A stretch of DNA of 6,055 nt, from contig JALSLS010000476.1 of NCBI GenBank assembly GCA_026988195.1, positions 1 through 6,055 of the forward strand, read 5' to 3'. Under the pieces are notes generated by a model. The model was given only the letters and a program-made list of their open reading frames with translations, did not search any database and was not told the origin of the DNA. This document shows, piece after piece, positions 5,966 to 6,055 of the stretch. The stretch's first letter is position 1; each line of letters opens with the position of its first letter. A program made the translations under genes and the position numbers. The DNA is from Methylomonas sp. Its GTDB lineage: Bacteria; Pseudomonadota; Gammaproteobacteria; Methylococcales; Methylomonadaceae.

Positions 5966-6003
5966 AAAAATAGTAATAACAGAGACTTAGCTGTTATTAC
6001 TAT
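5966..6003 (-). terminator. AT-rich hairpin with T tract on the minus strand
   Basis: 5970-5982 is the exact reverse complement of 5991-6003 (13 bp) around the 8-nt loop AGACTTAG. On the minus strand the stem runs into TTTTT (5970-5966), so it could act as an intrinsic terminator for a gene to the right, although the stem is AT-rich and weak for that role. Confidence 0.45.
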
Positions 6004-6055
6004 GCTTGTCAAAGGGTAGTAAGTGGCATGGTATATGCTTGTAATTGATGTTTGG

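Larger units (their letters stand above)
5177..6055. other. Gene-free, hairpin-rich region
   Basis: About 880 bp without a credible coding region on either strand. The first 145 bp (to about 5320) show only the start region of the mini rod-like gene, and no clear promoter could be recognised there. From 5323 on there are two perfect hairpins, two REP-like elements and several smaller hairpins, listed separately. The stretch 5726-5790 shows nothing recognisable. No tRNA, rRNA, CRISPR repeat or transposase was seen. Confidence 0.7.

Noticed and set aside
6006..6037. Promoter TTGTCA with TATATG near the right edge
   Set aside because: The spacing of 20 bp is too long and no gene follows within the window.

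Overview
The window looks like chromosomal DNA of an AT-rich gammaproteobacterial methylotroph, most likely a type I methanotroph (Methylococcales). The pointers are a formaldehyde-activating-enzyme (Fae) family protein, a GspE/PilB-type ATPase, and short REP-like repeats with GTAGGAGC ends. The taxonomy is an inference from gene content; no marker gene is present.

Layout. (1) 28-1209, plus strand: HI0933/YhiN-family flavoprotein. (2) 1210-1530: non-coding. It contains a 157-nt, almost fully self-complementary element (1249-1405), in which every departure from Watson-Crick pairing but one is a G-U pair when read as plus-strand RNA. (3) 1531-3312, plus: complete orphan GspE/PilB-family secretion or pilus ATPase. 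(4) A hairpin lies between convergent genes near 3323-3346. (5) 3407-3955, minus: Fae-family protein in which the family's conserved N-terminal histidine is replaced by glutamate. (6) 4027-4872, plus, divergent from the fae-like gene across 71 bp: radical SAM protein of the COG0731 / TYW1-like type. (7) 4925-5176, minus: an 83-residue protein resembling the two ends of a flagellar rod protein joined without a middle domain. (8) 5177-6055: about 880 bp with no credible gene but many hairpins. These include two adjacent perfect hairpins (14-bp and 21-bp stems), a pair of inverted REP-like elements sharing a perfect 21-bp repeat, and two minus-strand terminator-like hairpins.

The genes do not form one obvious pathway. 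The only pairing that suggests shared regulation is the divergent fae-like / radical SAM pair. The points most worth following are the long hairpin before the ATPase gene, the His-less Fae paralogue, the mini rod-like protein and the hairpin-dense tail. No complete mobile element, CRISPR array, tRNA or rRNA was seen.
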